Part shown: positions 53,031 to 63,000 of the stretch, one piece after another
How positions within the stretch are numbered: position 1 is the stretch's first letter
Layout: the number at the start of each line of letters is the position of its first letter
Source: Opitutaceae bacterium
Lineage (GTDB): Bacteria > Verrucomicrobiota > Verrucomicrobiia > Opitutales > Opitutaceae
Reading direction: 5' to 3'
Assembly (NCBI GenBank): GCA_016711225.1
Contig: JADJTK010000008.1
Location: 1 to 64,000, forward strand
DNA: 64,000 bases
The notes under the pieces: generated by a model
Told to the model about the DNA's origin: nothing
Databases searched by the model: none
What the model saw: only the letters and a program-made list of their open reading frames with translations
Translations under genes and position numbers: made by a program

Positions 53031-53569
53031 CGGGTCAATCGGCGCAGCAACGCCAGTCCGGCCGGCCACGCGCCCAGGCCGCTCCCAGCGTTGATATGCC
53101 CGGCCGCGCCCGCGGAGATGAATTCACTCCCCCACTCCGCCGCGCACGCCGGCCCAAAAGCCGGGGCGGCGTAGGGATCGTCGGTACTGCCTACGACAAT
53201 GCTGGGAAAGGGCAACGGCGTCCGCGGCGGTAGGCCGAACGAGGCGAGCACCGAGGGAAACCCGGCCTGCGCCGGATCCGGCGGGGCGACCAGCAAGGCT
53301 GCGGCAACCACCCGCTGCATACGCGTCGCCCAGTGCGCGACCAACAGACAGGCGAGACTATGAGCCACGAGCACGGGAGGCGCCACGGCCGCCGCCACCG
53401 CCTCCTCCAACCTCGCGCTCCATTCGGCGAGGTCCGGATGCTCCCAATCGCTTTGCTCGACACGGTGAAACTCGGGATACAGGCACTCCCACTCCGACTG
53501 CCAGTGGGCCGGCCCGGAGCCGCCGTAGCCGGGGAGAATCAGTACGGGAGATTTCGTCCTTGGCTCCAT
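53027..53569 (-). CDS. RBBP9/YdeN-type alpha/beta hydrolase
   Basis: The 180-residue protein has an alpha/beta-hydrolase fold: VLILPGYGGSGPAHWQSEWE at the start, nucleophile Ser in VLVAHSLAC (about residue 78), an Asp in GSTDDPYA and a His in AAGHINAGSG. Small RBBP9-type hydrolases act on unknown esters or peptides. The ATG is chosen so that the first beta strand begins directly. It is the first gene of a two-gene unit with the phosphatase. Confidence 0.85.
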   Translation of the reverse strand: MEPRTKSPVLILPGYGGSGPAHWQSEWECLYPEFHRVEQSDWEHPDLAEWSARLEEAVAAAVAPPVLVAHSLACLLVAHWATRMQRVVAAALLVAPPDPAQAGFPSVLASFGLPPRTPLPFPSIVVGSTDDPYAAPAFGPACAAEWGSEFISAGAAGHINAGSGLGAWPAGLALLRRLTR

Positions 53570-53663
53570 GCGATGGCTGCGCTCAGACCACAAATGGCTT
53601 CCGCCCGGTTTCGCCGCGCAGAAGCTTCAACGACGCTCCGGTAATAGAGCAGCAGGAACAGCT

Positions 53664-55061
53664 TCAGATATGGATCGCCTGCCCATGCGTTGCCGCTGCA
53701 GCCTCGGCGAGCGCTTCGCTGAGCGTCGGGTGCGCGTGGATCGTGTGATGGATCTCGTCGATGGTTGCCTCCACGTTCATCGCCAACCCGAATTCGGTGA
53801 TCAGCTCGGTGGCTTCGCCTCCGATGATGTGCGCGCCAAGGATCTCGCCGGTCTTGGCGTCGCTGATGATCTTCACGAAACCCTCGGAATCGCCCGCGGC
53901 CACCGCACGGCCCGAGGCGGTGAAGGGGAACTTGCCAACCTTGTAGGCGAGCGCCTTTTCCTTGGTCGCCTTCTCGGTGAGGCCGATGCTGGCCACCTGC
54001 GGGTGGCAATAGGTGCATCCGGGGAACAGTTTCACCCGCTCCGGCTTGGCCGCCCCGAAGATACCGTTGACGGCGTTGATCGCCTCAAACGTCGCCACAT
54101 GGGCGAGCCAGGGAGGCCCGATGATATCACCAGCCGCATAGAGCCCAGGCACGGTCGTCTGGTAGTCGTCGCCGACTTTCAGGTACCCGCGGTCGAGCTC
54201 CGGCTTCACCCGCGGCCCAAGCAACCCTTCCGTATAGGCGCCCACGCCGACTGCCTGCAGCAGCGCATCGGCCTCGATCTCTTCGGTCTTGTCGCCCTTC
54301 ACCAGCTTCAGCTTCACGGACTTCTCGCCCAGGCGGATGTCCTCGCACTTGGTGCCGGTGTGGATGGCGATGCCCTGCTTGGTCAGGCTGCGTTCCAGCA
54401 ACTTCGCGACCTCTTCGTCCTCGACGGGCAGAATCTGCGGCAGCATCTCGACCAGCGTCACTTTCGTGCCGAAGGCATTGTAGAAATAGCTGAACTCGAC
54501 ACCGATGGCTCCCGCGCCCACGACCACCACCGAGGCCGGCCGGTCCGTGCGCGCCAGCGCCTCTCGCGAGGTCATCACGCGACGGCCGTCGACCTCCAGG
54601 CCAGGAATACGCTTCGGCTTCGCCCCGGTGCAGATGAGAATCTTGGCCGCCTTCAGGATGGTGCCCTTTTTCTCGCCATCGACGAGCTCGACCATGCCGG
54701 CCACCGGCACCGTCGCCTTGCCCACGTAGTAGTCGACCTTGTTCTTTCTGAAGAGAAACTCGATCCCCTTGGCCATCTGATCGGAAACGCCGCGGGAGCG
54801 TTGCACCACCTTGGCAAAATCGAAGCCCACTCCTTGGGTCGAAAGACCGTAGGCTTCCGCCTTCTGGAAGGTCTTGAAGAGCTCGGCGCTTTTCAGGAGG
54901 GCCTTGGTGGGGATGCAGCCCCAATTGAGGCACGTGCCCCCGGCACGCTCCATTTCGACGCAGGCAACGCGCTTGCCGAGCTGGCCGGCACGAATGGCTC
55001 CGGCATAGCCCGCCGGGCCGCCGCCGATAACGATGAGATCGTAAGAGGTGTTTTCGGACAT
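53664..55061 (-). CDS. lpdA: Dihydrolipoyl dehydrogenase
   Basis: Lpd reoxidises dihydrolipoamide of 2-oxoacid dehydrogenase complexes with NAD and FAD. The 465-residue protein has an FAD-binding IGGGPAGYAGA, redox-active disulfide GGTCLNWGCIPTK, NAD-binding VVGAGAIGVEF, ATG-like GLYAAGDI and catalytic His-Glu HAHPTLSE at the C-terminus. The ATG at 55,061 starts the standard MSENTSYDLIVIGGGP. It is not next to E1 or E2 genes. Confidence 0.95.
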   Translation of the reverse strand: MSENTSYDLIVIGGGPAGYAGAIRAGQLGKRVACVEMERAGGTCLNWGCIPTKALLKSAELFKTFQKAEAYGLSTQGVGFDFAKVVQRSRGVSDQMAKGIEFLFRKNKVDYYVGKATVPVAGMVELVDGEKKGTILKAAKILICTGAKPKRIPGLEVDGRRVMTSREALARTDRPASVVVVGAGAIGVEFSYFYNAFGTKVTLVEMLPQILPVEDEEVAKLLERSLTKQGIAIHTGTKCEDIRLGEKSVKLKLVKGDKTEEIEADALLQAVGVGAYTEGLLGPRVKPELDRGYLKVGDDYQTTVPGLYAAGDIIGPPWLAHVATFEAINAVNGIFGAAKPERVKLFPGCTYCHPQVASIGLTEKATKEKALAYKVGKFPFTASGRAVAAGDSEGFVKIISDAKTGEILGAHIIGGEATELITEFGLAMNVEATIDEIHHTIHAHPTLSEALAEAAAATHGQAIHI

Positions 55062-55316
55062 GGTGGTAGCAGTTCCGTGGTAGTAGGACCGGACGCTCGC
55101 CCCCGCCCCCCCCCCGGTCAACCGGGAAAACCGGGCCTGGTTCGCGGGCGCAGGGCCGGCCTTGGCAGGAGAAGCTCCCAGGTGACCGCGCAGCCCCCAA
55201 CCGGGGTCCGGCCGCCGGACCCAGCAACACCGCACGGCGGAGCGCGGCCCGATGCGTACCAAGCGCGCCGGATTGCGTTTGCGGCTCCCCTACGCCGGGC
55301 CTAGCCTGCGTCCGCC

Positions 55317-55634
55317 ATGATCGACCTCATCAAAAAAACCGTCCTCGCCGGCATCGGCGCCACCGTCGTCACCAAGGAAAAGATCGAGGCCGCCCTGCAG
55401 GACCTCGTCAAACAGGGCAAGGTCTCCACCGACGAGGCCAAGACCCTCGCCGCCAAGCTCGCCGAAGACGGCCGCAAGGAGTGGGAAACCACCAGTCACG
55501 ACCTGGGCGAGCGCATTCGCGACCTGCTCGCCAAGGCCGACTACGCCCGCAAATCCGAGGTGGCCCAGCTCGAGCGCCGGGTGCAACTGCTCGAGGAGAA
55601 GGTCGAGGCCATGTTCAAGCTCCCCTCGAGCTGA
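55317..55634 (+). CDS. Phasin-family-like coiled-coil protein
   Basis: The 105-residue protein begins LIKKTVLAGIGATVVTKEKIE, continues with alternating charged helices (LVKQGKVSTDEAKTLAAKLAED) and ends in a predicted coiled coil (ARKSEVAQLERRVQLLEEKVEAMF). The opening and the KGKVS-type segment match the short phasin-like or PHA-granule regulatory proteins (COG3937) often next to UbiB-family kinases in this phylum. It starts 217 bases before the UbiB gene. Exact role unknown. Confidence 0.7.
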   Translation: MIDLIKKTVLAGIGATVVTKEKIEAALQDLVKQGKVSTDEAKTLAAKLAEDGRKEWETTSHDLGERIRDLLAKADYARKSEVAQLERRVQLLEEKVEAMFKLPSS

Positions 55635-55850
55635 GTCCACGCGTCACCAGTCCCGCCCGTCGGCCACTCGCCGGCGGTCTGTTCGTCGTTGCCTCCAGGC
55701 GACTCCAAGCGGCGGCGACAGGCGCTCTCTGCGGGCCTCGCTGGTGCGCCCTTGGGACTTGGCCCTTGCTACTTGTCACTTCCGCGCTCCGCCCCAGCCG
55801 CTGCCCTCAGTGTTTCCGCAATCCGCATTCTACAATCCGCAATTCCTCGG

Positions 55851-57506
55851 ATGAACCCCTTCGACTTCGTCACCAACGCCGTCCGCGCCAAGGAGATCGC
55901 CACGGTCTTCGCCAAGCACGGCTTTGCCGAGGTCATTCACCAGCTCAACCCGCCGCCGGGCTTCCTGCACCGGTTCATCCCCCAACCCAAGCCACGGCGC
56001 AGCGTGTGGGAGCGCTTCCGCCTCGCCGCCGAGGAGCTCGGTCCGACCTTCATCAAGTCCGGGCAGCTGCTGAGCATGCGGCCCGATGTCATCCCCGAGC
56101 CGCTGGTCTCCGAACTGCGCAAGCTCCAGGACTCGGTGAAGCCGCTCCCGTTCGCCGAGATGCGTCCCGTACTCGTCGAGGAGCTCGGCGAGGAGCTCGA
56201 TGCGATCTTTTCCGAATTCGACGAGACCCCGGTCGCTTCGGCCTCGTTGGCCCAGGTGTACCGGGCCCGACTGCGGGCCAATGGCCAGGTCGTCGCCGTG
56301 AAGCTCCAGCGTCCCGGGCTGCGCAAGATGGTCGACTCGGACCTCGACCTGATCTCGTTTTTCGTCACCCAGCTGCACCACCGTGTCGCCGCCTTCGCCC
56401 CCTACAACCTGCCGGCGGTGGTCGCCGAGATGCGCGTGGCCTTCGGACGCGAACTCGATTTCCGCCACGAGTCGAAGAACCTGCGCTATTTCAACGCCAC
56501 CAATCCTTTCACACAGACGGTCTACGCCCCCGCTGTGCACGAGGAGCACACCCGCGAGCGGGTGCTGGTGATGGACTTCATCGAGGGCGTCCGACTGGAG
56601 AAGACCACCCTTCCGCCCGACCGGGCCCGCACCCTCGCCCTGGACGGCGCCCGCTCGCTCTTCCACCAGATTCTCGTGGCGGGTTTCTTCCACGCCGACC
56701 CCCACTCCGGCAACCTGTTGGTCACGCCCGACGGCCGGCTCTGCGCACTTGATTGGGGCCAGGTCGGCCAGCTCACGCGCCGCATGCGCCACTTCCTCGC
56801 CGAGCTCTTCGAAGCCGCCGCCGCCCTCGACGCCGAGCGCATCGTCGCGGCGGCGTCCGTACTCGCCGCGCCCCACCGCCGGCCCGACTTCCGGGCGATG
56901 GAGAAGGAGGTCACGTTCGCGCTACGGGAAAACCTCAACTACGCGATCGGGCACCAGGAGATCGGGCGCGTCATCCTCTCGTTGCTGAACATCTTCGGAC
57001 GTCACGGGATCAACATCACACAGGACTACTGCTTGATGGCCAAGGCCGTGCTCTCGATCGAGGAGGCCGCCAGCGCCCTCGATCCGCAGTTCGACCTGCG
57101 CTTGGCCGCCGAGCCCATCCTGCGCGATCTGCACCGCGAGCGCTACAGCCCGAGGGTCCTGCTCGGCCAGGTTCGGCAGGGCCTGGCCGGTGCGATCTCA
57201 CGACTGGGCGACCTGCCCGTGGACCTGCATCGCCTCGCCCAACGCATCAGCCAGGACGATCTCACGATCAATTTCCAGCACCGCGGGCTGGAGGAGCTCG
57301 ACGATGCAATCACCAAGGCCAGCAGCCGGCTCACGCTGGCGATCATCGTCGGCTCGTTGATCGTCGGCTCGTCGTTAATCATTCATGCCGGAGTCACGCC
57401 CAAGGTACTCGGATTCTCCGTGCTGGGCATCGTCGGCTACCTGCTCTCGATGGTGATCGGACTCTGGATCGTCTGGGATCTCTTCCGACACGGCCGCCAC
57501 AAGTGA
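55851..57506 (+). CDS. UbiB/AarF/ABC1-family atypical kinase
   Basis: The 551-residue protein has the ABC1 kinase-like fold: LGPTFIKSGQLLSMRPDVIP (family-specific KxGQ motif), ASASLAQVYRARL (A-rich loop), VAVKLQRPG, GFFHADPHSGNLLV (DPHxGN) and ALDWGQVGQL (metal-binding DxG-like). Two C-terminal helices (LTLAIIVGSLIVGSSLIIHAG and VLGIVGYLLSMVIGLWIVW) anchor it in the membrane. UbiB-type ATPases support ubiquinone or menaquinone synthesis. The ATG at 55,851 follows a phrase-like repeat (ATCCGCATTCTACAATCCGC) and starts the N-terminal helix. Confidence 0.9.
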   Translation: MNPFDFVTNAVRAKEIATVFAKHGFAEVIHQLNPPPGFLHRFIPQPKPRRSVWERFRLAAEELGPTFIKSGQLLSMRPDVIPEPLVSELRKLQDSVKPLPFAEMRPVLVEELGEELDAIFSEFDETPVASASLAQVYRARLRANGQVVAVKLQRPGLRKMVDSDLDLISFFVTQLHHRVAAFAPYNLPAVVAEMRVAFGRELDFRHESKNLRYFNATNPFTQTVYAPAVHEEHTRERVLVMDFIEGVRLEKTTLPPDRARTLALDGARSLFHQILVAGFFHADPHSGNLLVTPDGRLCALDWGQVGQLTRRMRHFLAELFEAAAALDAERIVAAASVLAAPHRRPDFRAMEKEVTFALRENLNYAIGHQEIGRVILSLLNIFGRHGINITQDYCLMAKAVLSIEEAASALDPQFDLRLAAEPILRDLHRERYSPRVLLGQVRQGLAGAISRLGDLPVDLHRLAQRISQDDLTINFQHRGLEELDDAITKASSRLTLAIIVGSLIVGSSLIIHAGVTPKVLGFSVLGIVGYLLSMVIGLWIVWDLFRHGRHK

Positions 57507-57673
57507 CCGCGAGCCGTGAGGCTCGCCAACCAGTCGCCCGCCGGCTCCCCAACCCATGAGAACCTCCGGGCAATCGGAGGTCACGGGCGTTAACGTTTCT
57601 GTCCGAACGTCCAATCGCACCGCACGGCCGGCCCCCCAGCCCGCGCAGCGGGCCACCGGCAACCCAAAGGCCA

Positions 57674-59764
57674 CTACGAGGCGCCGGCGCCGCCAACGCC
57701 CAATTGGCCTCCGGCCGCCTCGGTCTGCAACCGCTCGCGTACTCGCTGCAACAATTCCACCGCCGTAAACGGCTTCACCAGCAGATCGCGCTCGGGGTCC
57801 AGGGCCCGGTCGTACTTCCCCACCTCAAAATGGCCACTCATGAACAACACCGGCACCTCGCCGTGCAGCTCCACAAGCCTCGCCGCCAACTCGAGCCCTG
57901 AAACCCCCGGCATCACGATATCCGTCAGCACCAGGTCGATCGGCGGCTGCGCGGTGGCAAAGATCGCGAATGCAGCCGTGGATTCATTCGCATTGGTCAC
58001 CCGGTATCCGCCGTCCACCAGCGCGCGCTCGACGAAACGGCGGACCGACACCTCGTCCTCCACCAGCAGGATGTGCTCCGCCCCGCCCGGAGGCAGCGCA
58101 TAGCGCAGCGGCTCCGGCTGGCCGCCCTCGGCCGCGACGGTGCTCGCCGGCAAAAACACCCGCACTACGGTCCCATGCCCGAGTACGCTGCGCACGTGCA
58201 CCGCCCCCTCACTCTGTAGCACAATGCCATGGACCATCGCCAATCCCAGCCCGGTTCCCCTCCCCCTCGGTTTGGTGGTAAAAAACGGTTCGAATAGCCG
58301 TTTCTGCACTTCCGGCGTCATGCCCGTACCCGTGTCGGCCACCTCGAGCAGCGTTTGGCGCGCCGCGCCCAGCGCCGAGCCCAACACCACGGCCGCGGCG
58401 CGGTCGAGTCCGGTGCAGCGCACCTTCACCGTGCCGCCGCCCGCCATCGCGTCGCGCGCGTTGCCGGTGAGGTTGAGGACCACCTGCTCGATTTGTCCGC
58501 GATCGATCAGCACAGGCGGGGCCGGATCGAGCTGCAACTCCAGCCGATGCTGTTCGCCCAGAAGGCGCCCGATCAGGCGGGCCATGCCGGCGACGGCTGT
58601 GCCCAGTTCAATCACCTCCGGACGGCGCACATCGCGACGGGCGAAAGCCAACAGTTGCCGGGTAAGGGCCACGCCCCGCCGCTGCGCCTCCGCAATCTCG
58701 GCGACCATCTCCCGCACCTCCGGATCGGGGTGCTGGCCCAGCAGCCCCGCGTTGCCTCCTACGACAGTGAGCAGGTTGTTGAAATCGTGTGCCACGCCGC
58801 CCGCCAACCGCCCAACCGTTTCCATCCGTTGGGTGTGGGCGAGGCGCTCATCCAGCTGTCGGCGAGCCGTCACGTCACGCACGATCAACAGCGTTCGCGC
58901 CTCAGACCCAAGGCGGTGCCTCACGGAAATCTCCAGACTACGCGGGGCATCGGAGCTGGCGCGAATCACGATCTCCACCGGGGTACCGGGCTGTACTGCG
59001 GCGAGATCCACTACCTGCGTTGCATCCGCCCGACGGAGCAGCCAGTCGAGTTTCTCCCCGACCACGGCCAGACGGTCGGCCCCAAGCAGGCGCAGAGCCA
59101 CAGCGTTGACATCCTGCACCACGCCCTGCCCGTCCAGCTCCAGCAGCCCGTCGGGAGCCAGAGCAAAGAGCTCGCCGTAGCGGTGCCGGTCGCGTTCCGC
59201 ACGCTCCAGTGCTCGGTGATGCGAGAGGATGATCGCCCGCACCAATACCGCTGTGACGATGAAGGCCAGTTCGGAGACGATCACTAGGCTGCCGTGCGAC
59301 TTGAAATCGAGGCGCTGCCCCCCCCGCAACAAGGCTCCAGGAAGCACGTAGGCGATCGGCAGCGCCACGCAGGAGACCGCCGCCATGACCATCGCACCGC
59401 GAGTGCCAAGCAACATGCCCGCGGCCACCACCAGCGCGGGCAAGGCCACCAACGCACCGGCTCCGAAATAGCCCCAGTGCACGATCGAGAGGATCAACTG
59501 GCTCCAAATCGCCCCAAGCACCAGAAACACCGCCACCTTGGGTCGCCGCCGCACGAGCACCAGCCCCAGCACTCCCACCGACCAGGTGACCAATTGCTCA
59601 GCCCGGGCGAGGTGATTGTCGAAGTCGGCCCACAGATCGTAGGCAAAAAGCAGGGAATAGCCCGCGACCCCCAGCCAGATCGCCAGGCGGACCCAGACCG
59701 GATCACAGCTCTCGGCCTGGCTCGTCGAATCTGCCGCCAAATGGACTTCAGGGGATGCCGACAT
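57674..59764 (-). CDS. Membrane-anchored hybrid sensor histidine kinase
   Basis: The 696-residue kinase has about five or six transmembrane helices (about 20-190, for example LAIWLGVAGYSLLFAYDLW, LVTWSVGVLGLVLV, LVALPALVVAAGMLLG), a PAS domain (about 215-300), HisKA (His326 in GVAHDFNNLL), HATPase (DTGTGMT, GRGTGLGLAMV) and a C-terminal receiver (Asp615 in LVLTDIVMPG). Its H-box and receiver match those of the kinase at 50.6 kb, so the two probably arose by duplication followed by replacement of the sensor half. It is convergent with the UbiB gene. The ATG at 59,764 is preferred to the ORF start because upstream residues are not conserved. Confidence 0.9.
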   Translation of the reverse strand: MSASPEVHLAADSTSQAESCDPVWVRLAIWLGVAGYSLLFAYDLWADFDNHLARAEQLVTWSVGVLGLVLVRRRPKVAVFLVLGAIWSQLILSIVHWGYFGAGALVALPALVVAAGMLLGTRGAMVMAAVSCVALPIAYVLPGALLRGGQRLDFKSHGSLVIVSELAFIVTAVLVRAIILSHHRALERAERDRHRYGELFALAPDGLLELDGQGVVQDVNAVALRLLGADRLAVVGEKLDWLLRRADATQVVDLAAVQPGTPVEIVIRASSDAPRSLEISVRHRLGSEARTLLIVRDVTARRQLDERLAHTQRMETVGRLAGGVAHDFNNLLTVVGGNAGLLGQHPDPEVREMVAEIAEAQRRGVALTRQLLAFARRDVRRPEVIELGTAVAGMARLIGRLLGEQHRLELQLDPAPPVLIDRGQIEQVVLNLTGNARDAMAGGGTVKVRCTGLDRAAAVVLGSALGAARQTLLEVADTGTGMTPEVQKRLFEPFFTTKPRGRGTGLGLAMVHGIVLQSEGAVHVRSVLGHGTVVRVFLPASTVAAEGGQPEPLRYALPPGGAEHILLVEDEVSVRRFVERALVDGGYRVTNANESTAAFAIFATAQPPIDLVLTDIVMPGVSGLELAARLVELHGEVPVLFMSGHFEVGKYDRALDPERDLLVKPFTAVELLQRVRERLQTEAAGGQLGVGGAGAS

Positions 59765-60069
59765 TGAAGGGTGGCTACGACAGGGACTGGGGGGAGCGTA
59801 ACCGCTTTCCTGCCGCACGCGAGTTCGAAGCCTAGCTGGCCCGCCCCGGCCAAAGAGGATCTGCCGCAACCAGGCCAGGCGCGGCGACTGCCCGCAGACA
59901 CCCGGGCTCGCGCAGCATCGCCCAAACATTCACCGGCGGGCGGCCCGCATCCTTGTCGGAGGCGAGCGCCGCGGCGACCCGGGCGAGGAAGAGCCGCGGC
60001 GGGCGTACTCCGCCGTACCGCCGGTCCAAATGCGCTCCCGAGAAAGGCAGGGGCCGAAGCGGACGCTCC
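59765..60069. other. Gene-free gap
   Basis: I see no gene or repeat in these 305 bases between the kinase start and the receptor kinase stop; the promoter of the histidine kinase should lie here. Confidence 0.45.
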
Positions 60070-63000
60070 TTACGGCACGGCATAGCGATAGCCCCCGACT
60101 TCCAGCCCGCCGCGTTTCTCCTCGCCTGTGCCCACACTGCGCAGGGCCGCAATCTGCGCCAGCGCTTCCCGCATATCCACAGTCAGTCGACCCTCGACAT
60201 TCGCGGGATCGAGCAGGCGCGACGCGCGATTGAGCAGTTCGGCGCGACGCATCGCCTCAGGGGGTACTGCTGGATCGAGCAGCCCGGCGACGACTATCTG
60301 TAGTTCGGCCAGCCGCTTGTACCGATACCAGCTGTCACGCGCCCGCGGGAACTCTCCCTCACGAAGAACGAGAAACTGCTCAGCCCAGTTGCGCGCGGAT
60401 CGCACTGAGCCGGTCTGGCGCAAGGACTCCCCGATCCCGATTTGCACCGGATGGATGAGCAGAAGACGATCCCAAGCTCCATCGTCCGCCGGGCAAGTGT
60501 ACAACAGCCTGCGGGCCTCGCGCAGCAACGGCAAGGCCTCCGCGTGCCGGCCTTCCCCCTGAAGCGCGAGCGCAGCGAAAGCTCGGCCACACGCCAGTCT
60601 CACCTGCAGTTCAGGGTCCTCCGAACTCGCTGACTGGCCTGCCTCGATTTCAGCAAGCAACTCGTGCGCAACCCGACCAAGTTGGCGCCAATCGCGCTGC
60701 CACCACTCACACCACGCCGCTTCCTGCAGGAAGCGGGCGCGCAACCATCGACGCTCCGGTGCGTCCGACGCCAGCCGCGCGAGACAAGCCGCGTACCGTT
60801 GCCGCGCTTCCGCCAATTCTCCCTCCATCGCCGCAACGTCGCCGATCGACGCCGCGAGTTGCGCGAGTTGCAGCCGGTTGGTCATCCGGACCTCCCCGAC
60901 GGGTTCATACCCCGGAACACCGTCGAAGGGCTCGAGCTGTGCGTCATACGCCCGGAAGGCCTCTCGCGCCGGCTCGAGCCGGCCGTCCACGGCAAGATGT
61001 ACGAAACACTCCATTCGGTACGTGCGAGCGAGCAGGAAACGGGCTCCAATACTCTCCGGCTGAAGCGCGACGAGAGCGCGGCAACGCTCGCGAATAGCGC
61101 CCTGCACCTCCCGCGCTCTCGGCGAACCCGTCGCAGAGGCGTTCCAATCGACGTTCCAAGCCGCGACATCGGACGCGATCATGCGCGCAACGAAGGTCCG
61201 ATCGGTCCCCGCCGCCGCGTCAAGATGCGCCACCAACTGCTCAAGTCGGTCCGGCTCTACGCCCGCCAGTGCCTCGGTTCGTAATGGCGCGACCCTCTCC
61301 CGCGCCTTGCGGCCGAAAACCGTCGGATGACCGTCGGCTTCGGCTTGAGCCAATGTTGCCTCCGCACGATCAAGCAACGCGATCCGCATGGGCGTATCGG
61401 CCGCGTCCATCGAGCCGGCCAAGCTCACCCGCACGCAGGCAACCATCTGGTCACGTGCCCAGGACCATGACTCGACCCACCCAGTTCCGCTGACCAATAG
61501 AACTGCCTGGCTCAAGCGGCGCACCTCGGCGGACCCGCCGCTCTCCGCCAACCGTTCGATCAACGCCAGCGTACCGCACATCTGCACGAAATGCTTATCG
61601 ATCATCCAGAAGCGCTGGTCCATGCCCCGCAATTGAGGCAAAGCCTCCCGGAGCAGACCCACGCCGTGCGCCGTCCGGTCCATACCCAACCATGCAATAC
61701 CGGTCCAGCAACGGGCCATCCCTCCGCGGATGCGAAACTCCCAGTTCTCCGGTTCCTGCTGCATCCCCGCTTCGATCGTAAGGGTCGTCTCTTGGGCAAG
61801 CCGTTCCAGTTCCGGCCAGTCGCGCAGCCACCACTCCACCAAACACGCCAGTTGCAGATATCGCACGCGGGCAAGGGAGTGCTCAACGGTCCCCATTGCC
61901 ATCCACTTGTGCCAGGGTTCGAAGCGCCGGGCCGCCTCGTCCAGCTTGGCCCGGGCATCAGCCGCGTCGCCCGCCATCGCCGCCAGGAGGGCCAGGGCCA
62001 AGCTGTCGTTCACTCGTGCCTCGCAGACGCCGTGGTAATCTCTCCGGTCTGCGAACGGCTCGAGCATCGCATCGCGTGCGCGGAATGCCTTCCGCGCCTC
62101 CTCGATTCGCGGTTCGAACGCCAGCAACTGGCGGCACTCGATCGTGTGTGCCAGAGCATAGAGACGGCGGACTTCCTGGTCACCGGGATTGCGCTCAAGG
62201 AGCACGCCGTAGTGCTCGCGCGCGATCCTCTCGGCCTCCCGCGCGCGATTGGTGGCGCGTGGCCATACCTGAAGACTGAGAATGCGCGCGGCGTCCGCAA
62301 TCTGGCGCCGCAGGCGGATATTGTCCGGATCAACGGTCAGGGCCGCGCTGCGATCCGCCAGCACTTGCTCCAAGACCTCGACACTACCCCCGAGATTGCC
62401 GGCGCCCCATTCTCCGGTCGCGAGAGCATCCTGACATCTCACCATCAATTCGCCAAGCGATTGGTCGGCGGGCTGGGCAGCTACCAAGGACTCCACCAGC
62501 GACCAGCACTGTCGGGCCGCGGCGCCGGCTTCGGCTTTCAGGCCGTGGACCGACGCCACGTGGGCGTAAGTCGCCAATACTTCAGCGAGACAACATTTGA
62601 TACGCCCATCGGCGGGAAAACGCACCTTCAATTCCAGCCACCGCCGCAGGAACTCCGTGTGCCGAGGGAGCGACCATTCGGCATCGTAGTCGCCGGTAAT
62701 GCGTGGCAGTTCCCACTCGTTCCACAGCAACGCAGCGGCGGCGGCAGGATCGTCGGGATGTTCGCGCGCGACCTTTGCGCCCAGCGCAAGCGCCACCTCC
62801 ATCGCCGCGGCGCCCCCTGTGAAATCGCCGCCAGCAAGTCCGCGAAACCGCGCCACCGCCGCCAACGCCGCCGCGTGTTGTCCATCGATCGCGGTATTGC
62901 GTCGCTCCGGCGGCAGCGATTCGAAATACCGCACCGCCGCCTCCCGCCATCTGCCCGAGCTCCAGCCCCCCGCCTCGCTGCTCGAGTACGGGTTTCAGAT

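Noticed and set aside
57560..57582. Hairpin ACCTCCG/CGGAGGT between the UbiB gene and the histidine kinase
   Set aside because: Only seven base pairs and no T run; not enough to call a terminator.
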